From contig NZ_JANZNQ010000002.1 in assembly GCF_027257955.1 (NCBI RefSeq), forward strand, positions 124,001-188,000: DNA of 64,000 bases, given 5' to 3'. Positions 18,029 to 26,119 of this stretch are shown here, piece by piece; the first letter of the stretch is position 1, and every line of letters begins with the position of its first letter. The notes beneath the pieces are model-generated. The model was not told where the DNA came from, made no database searches, and worked only from the letters and a program-made list of their open reading frames with translations. A program made the translations under genes and the position numbers. The DNA comes from Zhongshania aquatica (GTDB lineage Bacteria; Pseudomonadota; Gammaproteobacteria; Pseudomonadales; Spongiibacteraceae).

Positions 18029-18538
18029 ATGATTCCTATGGATATTCTCGACCTTGCTGTTGAAAATCCAGACGGCCCTTACAATTTGGCCGACTACCAA
18101 CAGAACGAAAGCATTGGGTATCTTTTGAAGCGCTGCTATGGATTCTTAACCGCCGCCATAGACAAGCAACTGGCGCCCTACGATTTAACCCATCCACAGT
18201 TCGCGTTTCTTATGACACTAAAGCAAAAGAACTGCTCAACAGCGGCGGAACTGGCACGAGAGACTAATCTGGACACCGGCGCCACAACCCGAATGCTTGA
18301 TCGCCTTGAAGCGAAGGAAATCATCATCCGAAAGCGCAGCCTTGAGGATCGTCGTGTCATCAAAATTGTGCTGAGCGATTACGGAAAACTCGTCGTTGAG
18401 AAAATGCCCATCATTGCGATAAATGCACTAAATCAGCACTTACAAAACTTTGACGCCGATGAAATTTCGACATTGAAGCGCTTACTCAAAAAGCTCATCA
18501 ACGACGCCGACGCCATAGCCAACCCAGAGGAAAAATAG
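18029..18538 (+). CDS. MarR-family regulator of the efflux operon
   Basis: A 169-residue winged-helix regulator starting at ATG 18029 (ATG 18038 is an alternative; a longer frame from 17951 has a Cys-rich leader unlike the family). The recognition region is STAAELARETNLDTGATTRMLDRLEAKEII and the wing is RKRSLEDRRVIKIVLSDYG, both diagnostic for MarR proteins such as EmrR. The stop overlaps the GTG of the outer membrane factor gene, so it heads a four-gene operon with the EmrAB-like pump. It probably represses the operon until a phenolic or hydrophobic compound binds. Confidence 0.9.
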   Translation: MIPMDILDLAVENPDGPYNLADYQQNESIGYLLKRCYGFLTAAIDKQLAPYDLTHPQFAFLMTLKQKNCSTAAELARETNLDTGATTRMLDRLEAKEIIIRKRSLEDRRVIKIVLSDYGKLVVEKMPIIAINALNQHLQNFDADEISTLKRLLKKLINDADAIANPEEK

Positions 18539-20115
18539 TGACTAGCCAACGTAACTCACTCTGCCTCAGTATATTGACGCTAACACTCATCACTAGTATC
18601 GGTGGATGCGCAAATTACGCGGGTATCAGCAGCGGTAAATCGATGCTCGACGCGGCGAGCCTCAGCGCTGAGCAAAGCCTAAATAACGCGCAAACTCTAG
18701 CACCTACCGTTGACGCATGGCCAAGCCAGGCATGGTGGACTAGCTTTAAGGATCCGCAACTCGATGGCTTGATCGAAGAGGCACTGGAAAACAGCCCCAC
18801 GCTGGCCATAGCGGCCGCAAAGCTTGACCGTGCTAACGCCTCACTTCACTACTTTCGAGCGGCTAGCCTGCCGAACGCCGCGCTTTCTGCGGATGCCACC
18901 CGCCAGCACTACACCGAAAACGGTATGTATCCAACGTCGCTAGCGGGAACGGCACAAAGCAGTGGCAATATCACCCTACAGGCAACATACGAATTAGACT
19001 TTTGGGGACGCAACCGCGCTGCCACTGCCGCAAGCCGTTCTCGTCTGGCGGCAGCGCAAGCTGAGTCAGCCAGCGCACGATTAATGATCGCGAGTGCCGT
19101 GTCTAAAACCTATTTCCAACTCGCGCAATTACAACATTTTTTAAGTATTGGCGAGGGCGCGCTTAAGCAGCGCCAACACATCTACGATCTTACTAAACAG
19201 CGATTTGATGCAGGTCTAGATACCCAGGTTGAGCTCAAGCAAGCAGAAACTCAAATACCGATAACGCGCACAAATATTGAGATGGTAAAAGAAAATATCG
19301 TCAATACACAAAATGCATTGGCCGCGTTGTTAGGCGCAGGACCTGATCGCGCGCTCCACATGAAAGCAACATTTCCTGCAAGCGATGCCAATGACCTCGC
19401 TCTTGCACCGAAAGATTTGCGAATTTCGCTAATTGGGCATCGCCCGGATGTAGTCGCCGCTCGCTGGCAAGTAGAAGCTACCCAGCAAGACACTAGCGCA
19501 AGCAAAGCGGCCTTTTATCCAAACATCAATTTGGTCGCGTTTGCCGGTGTATCCAGTATCGGACTGGATCGTTTACTACGTTCAAGTAGCCAAAATTACG
19601 GCGCCGGACCAGCACTATCACTGCCTATTTTTGAGGGTGGTCGCCTGCGCGCGAACTTAAAAACAAGTTACGCGGAGTACGACGCCGCCGTGGCAAATTA
19701 CAACCTAACTCTGATTGACGCCCTTCGCGATGTGGCAGATCAACTGAATAGCTATCGTTTTTTACAGACGCAAATAGAACAACAGCAACTCGCCTTACTC
19801 GCTGCCAGCAGCGCTTATGATCTTGCTATACAGCGCTACCAGGCTGGGCTGGGTAACTACCTAAGCGTGCTAAATGCACAAAGCATGGTCATTCAACAGC
19901 AGTTATTTCAATCCCAACTGCGGGCGCGCGAACTTACAAACCGTGTTGAGTTGGCCCGCGCCTTGGGCGGGGGCTACCCAAATATTGAAACTAATGAATC
20001 TACCGTAGCCACTCATTTCGAGACCGACGTCAGCTCAGAAAGCGCGAGTCCAGAAGCGAATGGCGCAAACATAATTACCGCAAGGATTGACTCTGTAGGC
20101 AGCCCAAATGACTAA
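18538..20115 (+). CDS. NodT-family outer membrane efflux lipoprotein
   Basis: The TolC-like outer membrane channel of a tripartite pump. It has a signal peptide with lipobox TSIGGC, two OEP repeats (about residues 60-270 and 280-480), and the family segments ATYELDFWGRNRA and SLPIFEGGRLRANL. The 525-residue length includes a C-terminal extension of ~40 residues. The GTG start shares a base with the marR stop; the gene overlaps the next one by 8 bp. It works with the periplasmic adaptor and MFS pump that follow. Confidence 0.92.
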   Translation: MTSQRNSLCLSILTLTLITSIGGCANYAGISSGKSMLDAASLSAEQSLNNAQTLAPTVDAWPSQAWWTSFKDPQLDGLIEEALENSPTLAIAAAKLDRANASLHYFRAASLPNAALSADATRQHYTENGMYPTSLAGTAQSSGNITLQATYELDFWGRNRAATAASRSRLAAAQAESASARLMIASAVSKTYFQLAQLQHFLSIGEGALKQRQHIYDLTKQRFDAGLDTQVELKQAETQIPITRTNIEMVKENIVNTQNALAALLGAGPDRALHMKATFPASDANDLALAPKDLRISLIGHRPDVVAARWQVEATQQDTSASKAAFYPNINLVAFAGVSSIGLDRLLRSSSQNYGAGPALSLPIFEGGRLRANLKTSYAEYDAAVANYNLTLIDALRDVADQLNSYRFLQTQIEQQQLALLAASSAYDLAIQRYQAGLGNYLSVLNAQSMVIQQQLFQSQLRARELTNRVELARALGGGYPNIETNESTVATHFETDVSSESASPEANGANIITARIDSVGSPND

Positions 20116-21304
20116 TTCAACTACTCTCGACACGTCCGCGAACAATGGCAGTCGCCGTCGCCAAATGCTTACCGCAGGATTTATTTTCATCGTCCTTGGC
20201 GCTATGGCATTCGCGCATTGGTTCTTAATAGGCCGACACCATGAAGATACCGACGACGCCTATGTAGCTGGTAATATTATTCAGGTTATGCCGCAAACCA
20301 ATGGCACAGTTGTCGCCATATACGCCGACGACACGAAGCGCGTAAAGGCCGGGCAAATGCTCATTAAACTTGACGACACTGACGCACAGATAGCGCTGGA
20401 TCAAGCCCAAGCTGAGTTGGCGCAAACAGTGCGTAAAGTACGCGCATTGTTTACCGGTAACGATGCGCTTAACGCCCAAATCGATTTGCGAGAGACCGCA
20501 CTTAACAGCGCCAAAGCAGATCTAAAGCGCCGCAGTGGCCTAGGTCAAACAGGCGCGATCTCTTACGAAGAACTGCACCATAGTGAAGTCGCCGTGAAAT
20601 CTGCGAAGTCAGACCTACTTGCCGCTCGCGAAGCGCTTTCTGGCAATCAAGCGCTAACCGAAAACACCTCCATCGAATCCCATCCAGAAGTTGTAGCTGC
20701 CGCAGCTAAGGTTCGCTCCGCCTACTTAAACCTCCAGCGTATGCGTATCCTGTCTCCTATTGATGGCTATGTCTCTAAGCGCGGCGTCCAGCTAGGTCAG
20801 CGCGTTGCACCCGGGAAACCCCTTATGGCGGTAATTCCATTAGATCAAGTGTGGGTTGACGCCAATTTTAAAGAAAGCCAACTCCATCATATTCGCATCG
20901 GCCAATCTGTCACATTAACGGCAGACATGTATGGCAGCGACGTTGAGTATCAAGGTTACGTCGTTGGCCTAGAAGCAGGTACTGGCAGCGCGTTCAGCTT
21001 ACTGCCGCCACAAAATGCGACCGGCAACTGGATTAAGGTTGTTCAACGCCTACCTGTGCGTATTGCCCTAGACCCTAAGCAGCTGGAGGCAAATCCACTA
21101 CGCATTGGTCTATCGATGATTGCAAATATTGACATCAGCGATGACACCGGCGCGCAACTAACTCAAGCGTCAGACAACCTAACAGCAACATATGCAACGA
21201 GTGTTTACGATGTCGCCGGTCACGCCGCAGAAGCCTTAGTAGACAAAATCATTAGCGACAATCTCGGTGCTCCTTCTAATTTAGCCACGCTGACCGCGTA
21301 CTAA
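20108..21304 (+). CDS. emrA: EmrA-like periplasmic adaptor (HlyD family)
   Basis: A membrane fusion protein of 398 residues: an N-terminal membrane helix (about 19-41), the first half of the lipoyl domain DDAYVAGNIIQVMPQTNGTV, a coiled-coil hairpin (about 85-200), the second lipoyl half RILSPIDGYVSKRGVQLGQ, and the beta-barrel segment VWVDANFKESQL, which is diagnostic for EmrA. A C-terminal tail of ~45 residues is longer than in E. coli EmrA. It links the MFS pump to the outer membrane channel. Confidence 0.9.
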   Translation: MTNSTTLDTSANNGSRRRQMLTAGFIFIVLGAMAFAHWFLIGRHHEDTDDAYVAGNIIQVMPQTNGTVVAIYADDTKRVKAGQMLIKLDDTDAQIALDQAQAELAQTVRKVRALFTGNDALNAQIDLRETALNSAKADLKRRSGLGQTGAISYEELHHSEVAVKSAKSDLLAAREALSGNQALTENTSIESHPEVVAAAAKVRSAYLNLQRMRILSPIDGYVSKRGVQLGQRVAPGKPLMAVIPLDQVWVDANFKESQLHHIRIGQSVTLTADMYGSDVEYQGYVVGLEAGTGSAFSLLPPQNATGNWIKVVQRLPVRIALDPKQLEANPLRIGLSMIANIDISDDTGAQLTQASDNLTATYATSVYDVAGHAAEALVDKIISDNLGAPSNLATLTAY

Positions 21305-21316
21305 GGAATTGTTGAT

Positions 21317-22879
21317 ATGGCGAATGCTGTAAATGCCGGTGCCACATTGCCACCATTACAAGGTGCAGTATTAGCGATTGGCGCTGTCTCGGTATCACTT
21401 GCCACGTTCATGAACGTACTCGACTCATCTATTGCCAATGTGGCCATCCCCACTATTGCGGGTGATCTTGGTGTATCAGCAAACCAGGGCACATGGGTGA
21501 TCACCTCGTTTGCGGTATCCAACGCCATTGCCATACCGCTTACTGGCTGGCTCTCGCAACGCTTTGGTCAAGTTCGGCTATTTATTACATCTACGCTGCT
21601 ATTTGTACTCGCCTCCTTTCTTTGCGGAACTGCGCTAAGTATTGAAATGCTAATCGTCTTTCGGATACTGCAAGGCGCTGTGGCCGGCCCTATGATACCG
21701 ATGTCCCAGTCACTCTTATTGGCGAGTTTTCCTCAAGCTAAGGCAGGAACAGCAATGGCGCTATGGAGCGTGACAACCCTCGTTGCGCCGGTCATTGGCC
21801 CTATACTTGGGGGCTGGATTTCAGACAACTATTCGTGGCCCTGGATTTTTTATATCAACGTACCACTGGGGTTATTGGCGACTTATTCGACATGGACGAT
21901 ATATAAAAAACGCGAAACCGCGACTAAAAAGTTGCCCGTAGACACTGTTGGCCTGTCACTTTTAGTCCTGTGGATTGCCTCGCTGCAAATCATGCTAGAT
22001 AAAGGTCGCGAACTGGATTGGTTTAACTCGGGACAAATTATTACCTTGTCTATCATTGCAGTCATTGGTTTTGTTTTTTTCCTAATTTGGGAAAGACACG
22101 AAAAACACCCCATTGTAGATTTATCATTATTCCGTAATCGCAATTTCACCGGCGGGGTAATTGCACTTTCACTCGGCTATGGCGCGTTTTTCGGTAACAT
22201 AGTGATATTGCCACTATGGCTGCAAACTCAAATTGCCTACACTGCCACGCAAGCTGGCTTAGCCATGGCGCCAGTGGGTTTATTCGCCATAATGTTATCC
22301 CCTATTGTCGGGCGTAATATTCATCGCATGGACGCGCGCCTACTCGCTACTTGTGGCTTTCTTATATTTTCCCTAGTTTTATATATGCGTTCGCTATTCA
22401 CCTCCGGCGTAGATAACTGGAACGTCGTGCTACCCGCCTATATTCAGGGTTTCGCAATGGCGGTCTTCTTCACACCACTTACCCTACTCATTATGTCCGG
22501 CTTGAAGCCAGAGCAAATACCGGCTGCCAGTGGTCTAAGTAACTTTGTGCGCGTTCTTTGCGGGGGCTTCGGTTCATCGATAGCTACCACCGCATGGGAC
22601 AGTCGCTCGGCTCTTCATCACAGCCAATTAATGGAGCACGCCAACGCCTACAATCCCATCTACACCGATAACATGCGCAACTTGCAGCAACTAGGCTTAA
22701 GTAGTGATCAAGCCAATGCCATGTTCGAGCGAACACTGTCTGTGCAGGCCAGCACACTAGGAGCGAATGATATTTTCTTTTTTTCATCGATGATGTTTCT
22801 TGTACTTATTTTCGCCATCTGGGGCACCAAACCCATACACGGTAAACATGCACCGGTAGACAGCGGCGGCGCTCACTGA
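21317..22879 (+). CDS. emrB: EmrB-like MFS drug efflux pump (DHA2, 14 TM)
   Basis: A proton-coupled exporter of the DHA2 family, 520 residues and about 14 membrane helices. The signature region FMNVLDSSIANVAIPTIAGDLG in TM1 (Asp included), WVITSFAVSNAIAIPLTGWLSQRFG, and motif C-like VAPVIGPILGGWISDNYSWPWIFYIN are all present. It is the last gene of the marR-OMF-emrA-emrB operon. It probably extrudes hydrophobic weak acids, uncouplers or similar compounds; the substrate range is inferred from the family. Confidence 0.93.
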   Translation: MANAVNAGATLPPLQGAVLAIGAVSVSLATFMNVLDSSIANVAIPTIAGDLGVSANQGTWVITSFAVSNAIAIPLTGWLSQRFGQVRLFITSTLLFVLASFLCGTALSIEMLIVFRILQGAVAGPMIPMSQSLLLASFPQAKAGTAMALWSVTTLVAPVIGPILGGWISDNYSWPWIFYINVPLGLLATYSTWTIYKKRETATKKLPVDTVGLSLLVLWIASLQIMLDKGRELDWFNSGQIITLSIIAVIGFVFFLIWERHEKHPIVDLSLFRNRNFTGGVIALSLGYGAFFGNIVILPLWLQTQIAYTATQAGLAMAPVGLFAIMLSPIVGRNIHRMDARLLATCGFLIFSLVLYMRSLFTSGVDNWNVVLPAYIQGFAMAVFFTPLTLLIMSGLKPEQIPAASGLSNFVRVLCGGFGSSIATTAWDSRSALHHSQLMEHANAYNPIYTDNMRNLQQLGLSSDQANAMFERTLSVQASTLGANDIFFFSSMMFLVLIFAIWGTKPIHGKHAPVDSGGAH

Positions 22880-23365
22880 AAACAGAAAATGATAGAGTGG
22901 CTCGCAGCTTTCAAATCAACTAAATATGAAATTTTAGAGTTTTAGAAACGTCAGCACTACTAGGTAAGTTTGCTTTTAGATCATAATCCACATCCACACG
23001 CGAAACGCGCAGATACAGACTAAAGACGGAACAAATCGAAATTATTCTGTACTTTGCAATTCTTGCTTCGTAATTGCCTTAAGCAAACCAACGAGGGGAA
23101 ACTGGGTCAGCACTCTTATCTGTTAATACCGCAATACCAACGGCAATATTTTGAACAATAAAATGCGATGCAAACACATTAGTATTTATTTTAAAATTCT
23201 AACTCCGAAATTATTAACTGAAACATGATGGACGCAGCGCATAAAACTACGACGGTACGCCCATCAAAAAAGTCATACTAATCACACAGAAAAGCGGAAA
23301 ATAGAAATCCGAGCACGAACCTAAGAAAAATGTAAACTGACACAGAATTAAGCCATTTACACTCA
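22880..23365. other. AT-rich intergenic stretch between convergent operons
   Basis: About 490 bp between the emrB stop and the P450 terminator. It is AT-rich and has only very short frames without ribosome-binding sites. No tRNA, repeat array or second hairpin with a T-run is visible; a small CGCGAAACGCG inverted repeat near 23000 is too short to interpret. Confidence 0.5.
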
Positions 23366-23400
23366 AAAATCGTCGTTTAGCACCAGGCCTAAGACGACGT
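23366..23400 (-). terminator. Rho-independent terminator after the CYP153 gene
   Basis: CGTCGTTTAG at 23371-23380 pairs with CTAAGACGACG at 23389-23399 (one bulged G, 8-base loop). Read on the minus strand, the stem is followed by ATTTTTG. It lies 15 bp past the P450 stop codon, as expected for an intrinsic terminator. Confidence 0.7.
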
Positions 23401-23414
23401 AAACTAAACTTTAT

Positions 23415-24818
23415 CTACGACTTAGCCGTAAGCCTTACCATCATTTTTGAGTAACCTTTCACAAAATTCGATTGCACATAGTCTGGTTCACCTATCACTT
23501 CAATATTGTCAAAGCGCTTTAATATCTCTTCCCACAATATACGCAGCTGCATTTCAGCCAAGCGGTTACCCATGCAACGGTGCACACCAAAACCAAAGGA
23601 GAGATGATTCCGCGCATTTTTGCGATCAATTAGGAATTGATCCGGCTGATCTATAGCTCGTTCATCTCTGTTACCAGAGACATACCACATAACAACCTTG
23701 TCGCCTTTTCGAATAGTTTGGCCATTTAATTCAACATCCTCTTTAGCAACGCGGCGCATATAGGCTAACGGCGTTTGCCAACGAATTATCTCAGACACCA
23801 TATTAGGAATCAGACTCGGATTGTTTTTGAGCTTAATAAATTCATCAGGGAACTGATTCAAGGCAAGTACACCACCCGTCATTGAGTTTCGCGTGGTGTC
23901 GTTACCGCCGACAATCAATAGAGACAAATTACCAATAAACTCCATCGGTCTATTAACCATGCTCTTAGTCTCTTCATTCGCGAGCAACATACTAATCAGA
24001 TCAAAGCCCATCTCTTCCCCGGCTGCCTTTTTGGCTTCTTTTGCCCGCCATAGCTCAGAGAAGGCCTTTGCTATTTCTGCCGCAGCCGTAAAGTTCTCAT
24101 CAACAGATCCCGCTCCCCCAGTTAACTGCGCGGCACCACCAATAATATCCGACCACTTTGCCAAATCACGGCGCCGCTCATAAGGAAAATCAAATAGGGT
24201 AGCGAGCATTCTAGCCGTGAGCTCAATGGACACCCTCTCGACCCAGTCAAAGGGCTCGTTGATAGGGAGGTTGTCTAAGACATCTTCTGCGCGACTGCGG
24301 ATTAGAGCCTCCATCTCCTTAAGGTTTTGCGGGGAAACCACGCCTTGCACCGCCTGGCGCTGAACATCGTGCTTTGGCGGGTCCATAGCAATAAAGGTAT
24401 CTGCATGCAGGCCGTCGGGCCGATCGCCAATCATAATAATTGGCTCAGCAGAAAACAGCTCATGATGTTTATCCACAAATAGGATGTCTTCGTAGCGAGT
24501 TATCGACCAGAATGCACCGAAAGGACTGTTTTTTTGATAGTGCACTGGGCGCTCGTCACGCAAGCGTTTAAAATACGGCTCCCAACAATTTTGCTTGAAC
24601 AGAAAGGGATTGCTAACGTCTATATCTTTAAGCTCTAAGCTCATCACATCTGGAATGTCATATTCAACAAAAGCAGGAAACCCCTCGCGCTTAAACACCG
24701 TATTCTTAGCTTTTTGAAATAAATGCGCCCCTTTAATTTGCATATGTATAGGAACCGCAGCAGAACTTTTTTCAATAATAGATCGGCCTTTTTCTTTTAA
24801 CTCAGATTTAATACTCAT
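23415..24818 (-). CDS. Cytochrome P450, CYP153-type alkane terminal hydroxylase
   Basis: A 467-residue soluble P450. The heme-binding loop is FGFGVHRCMGNRLAEMQLR; the rest of this region and the I-helix GGNDTTRNSMTGGVLALN match my knowledge of CYP153 alkane hydroxylases closely. The K-helix ExxR is EIIR, and DPPKHDVQRQ precedes the C-helix. CYP153 enzymes hydroxylate medium-chain alkanes or fatty acids at the terminal carbon using a [2Fe-2S] ferredoxin and FAD reductase. The ferredoxin gene lies 69 bp upstream on the same strand; no reductase gene is adjacent. A palindrome and divergent tetR gene upstream suggest repressor control. Confidence 0.9.
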   Translation of the reverse strand: MSIKSELKEKGRSIIEKSSAAVPIHMQIKGAHLFQKAKNTVFKREGFPAFVEYDIPDVMSLELKDIDVSNPFLFKQNCWEPYFKRLRDERPVHYQKNSPFGAFWSITRYEDILFVDKHHELFSAEPIIMIGDRPDGLHADTFIAMDPPKHDVQRQAVQGVVSPQNLKEMEALIRSRAEDVLDNLPINEPFDWVERVSIELTARMLATLFDFPYERRRDLAKWSDIIGGAAQLTGGAGSVDENFTAAAEIAKAFSELWRAKEAKKAAGEEMGFDLISMLLANEETKSMVNRPMEFIGNLSLLIVGGNDTTRNSMTGGVLALNQFPDEFIKLKNNPSLIPNMVSEIIRWQTPLAYMRRVAKEDVELNGQTIRKGDKVVMWYVSGNRDERAIDQPDQFLIDRKNARNHLSFGFGVHRCMGNRLAEMQLRILWEEILKRFDNIEVIGEPDYVQSNFVKGYSKMMVRLTAKS

Positions 24819-24887
24819 ATGATTTCAGCCGTATAATAATTTTTATTAGTTACTTCAGAACACGTTTTTAACCAGACAATACAAAAC

Positions 24888-25208
24888 CTACATTTGAAAC
24901 TCAGGTAAGCGTACGACCACGCCATCCAATGATTGCGAGGCTTTGATTTGGCAAGACAAGCGTGACGTGTCAGTTTTTTCCGGGGTCATATCCAGCATCA
25001 TCAACTCTTCATCACTCGCGATTCCAGTGGCACTTACCCACGCGGAGTCAACGATAACATGGCAAGTTCCACAGGCGCATGAACCGCCGCAATCAGCATC
25101 TATTCCCGGTACGAGGTTATCCATAGCAATTTGCATTAGGGTTTTCCCCTCGGCAATATCAACAATATGTTCGGTGCCGTCGTGCTCTATAAAAGTAATA
25201 TTGCCCAT
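24888..25208 (-). CDS. [2Fe-2S] ferredoxin, redox partner of CYP153
   Basis: A 106-residue adrenodoxin/putidaredoxin-type ferredoxin. The cluster ligands are in DADCGGSCACGTCHVIVD (three Cys of the C-x5-C-x2-C loop) with the fourth in SRLSCQI. It is the first gene of a two-gene operon with the P450. GAGGG precedes ATG 25208. It delivers electrons to the P450; the matching reductase is presumably elsewhere, possibly at 61.9 kb. Confidence 0.93.
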   Translation of the reverse strand: MGNITFIEHDGTEHIVDIAEGKTLMQIAMDNLVPGIDADCGGSCACGTCHVIVDSAWVSATGIASDEELMMLDMTPEKTDTSRLSCQIKASQSLDGVVVRLPEFQM

Positions 25209-25294
25209 AAAACCCTCGACTATAAAGGTGAATAAAAACCGCTACCTCAAGACATGCTGCGAGATTAAGAGGCGGTTAGCCGTTATTTTTCAGA

Positions 25295-25318
25295 TTAATC
25301 TACTCATGAGTAGATTAA
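25295..25318. promoter_or_regulatory. Perfect 24-bp palindrome, predicted TetR operator
   Basis: The half-site TTAATCTACTCA is followed directly by its exact reverse complement, giving 24 bp of uninterrupted dyad symmetry. It lies 87 bp before the ferredoxin ATG and 108 bp before the divergent tetR ATG. TetR dimers typically bind such sites, so the neighbour at 25426 is the expected ligand-responsive repressor for both directions. Confidence 0.75.
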
Positions 25319-25425
25319 ATGTCAAGAAGCTCGCGCGCTGAAAAGTAGATATGTGAGAAGATACAGAATGAGAACACCTACCACGCTTAAAGCCACGCTA
25401 ATTATCAGGAGTTGAAGAACACGTA

Positions 25426-26022
25426 ATGGCAAGACCCAAACGTCAAATTGATGCCCCGGAAACTCGCGAAAAGATACTGCAAGCTGCCCGTATTGAATTT
25501 GCGGCACAAGGCATTGCGGCACCACTCGAGGCGATAGCAACTCGAAGTGGAATCAAACGCCCCTCTCTGCTCCATCATTTTCCGTCCAAGCAAGCTCTCA
25601 TCGCGGCGGTCACTGACGATATTCTGCGTATAACCAGAGAACGCCTGCTCTGCGTCATTTCCGACACAGATGGCGACTACACCACGGTGATGCAGAAGAT
25701 ATTCGGCGTGCTAAGAGATGTAGAGCGCGAAGAGAATGGCGTCGGCGGTGTACTCGTTCACGCCATGCTAGCAGAAGAAAATAACGGCCCCGTAACAACA
25801 AAACTGGCAGAGTTCATTGATATCATTTACGACTCATCTGCGTTGATCGGAAGCCAAAAAACGCAGGAACCTGAGGAGCTTAGAGCTGCGATAGCCCACT
25901 TAGTAATGGGGGAATTGACACGCATGGCGTTAGGAAATCGCGCTATCTCACTCTGGGGCAACGGAGACGGTTTAACTTCGCTGTTCAGCGCCTATTTTTT
26001 AACAGACAACGACGGAAAATAG
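25426..26022 (+). CDS. TetR-family regulator of the CYP153 operon
   Basis: A 198-residue regulator. The N-terminal helix-turn-helix is recognisable: TREKILQAARIEFAAQG, IEAIATRSGIKRPSLLHHFPSKQALI. The C-terminal ~130 residues form the variable ligand domain. The gene is divergent from the ferredoxin-P450 operon across 217 bp that contain a perfect palindrome. It probably represses the operon in the absence of an alkane-derived or fatty inducer; the inducer is inference. Confidence 0.9.
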   Translation: MARPKRQIDAPETREKILQAARIEFAAQGIAAPLEAIATRSGIKRPSLLHHFPSKQALIAAVTDDILRITRERLLCVISDTDGDYTTVMQKIFGVLRDVEREENGVGGVLVHAMLAEENNGPVTTKLAEFIDIIYDSSALIGSQKTQEPEELRAAIAHLVMGELTRMALGNRAISLWGNGDGLTSLFSAYFLTDNDGK

Positions 26023-26119
26023 GGGACTTGAGTGAACTCGATTAGGTCTACTAGTAAGCGCGGTTAGACAGTCTAAGCCACCGTGCTATGTAGCTATCCC
26101 GCTGAGCACGTGGCCCGAT

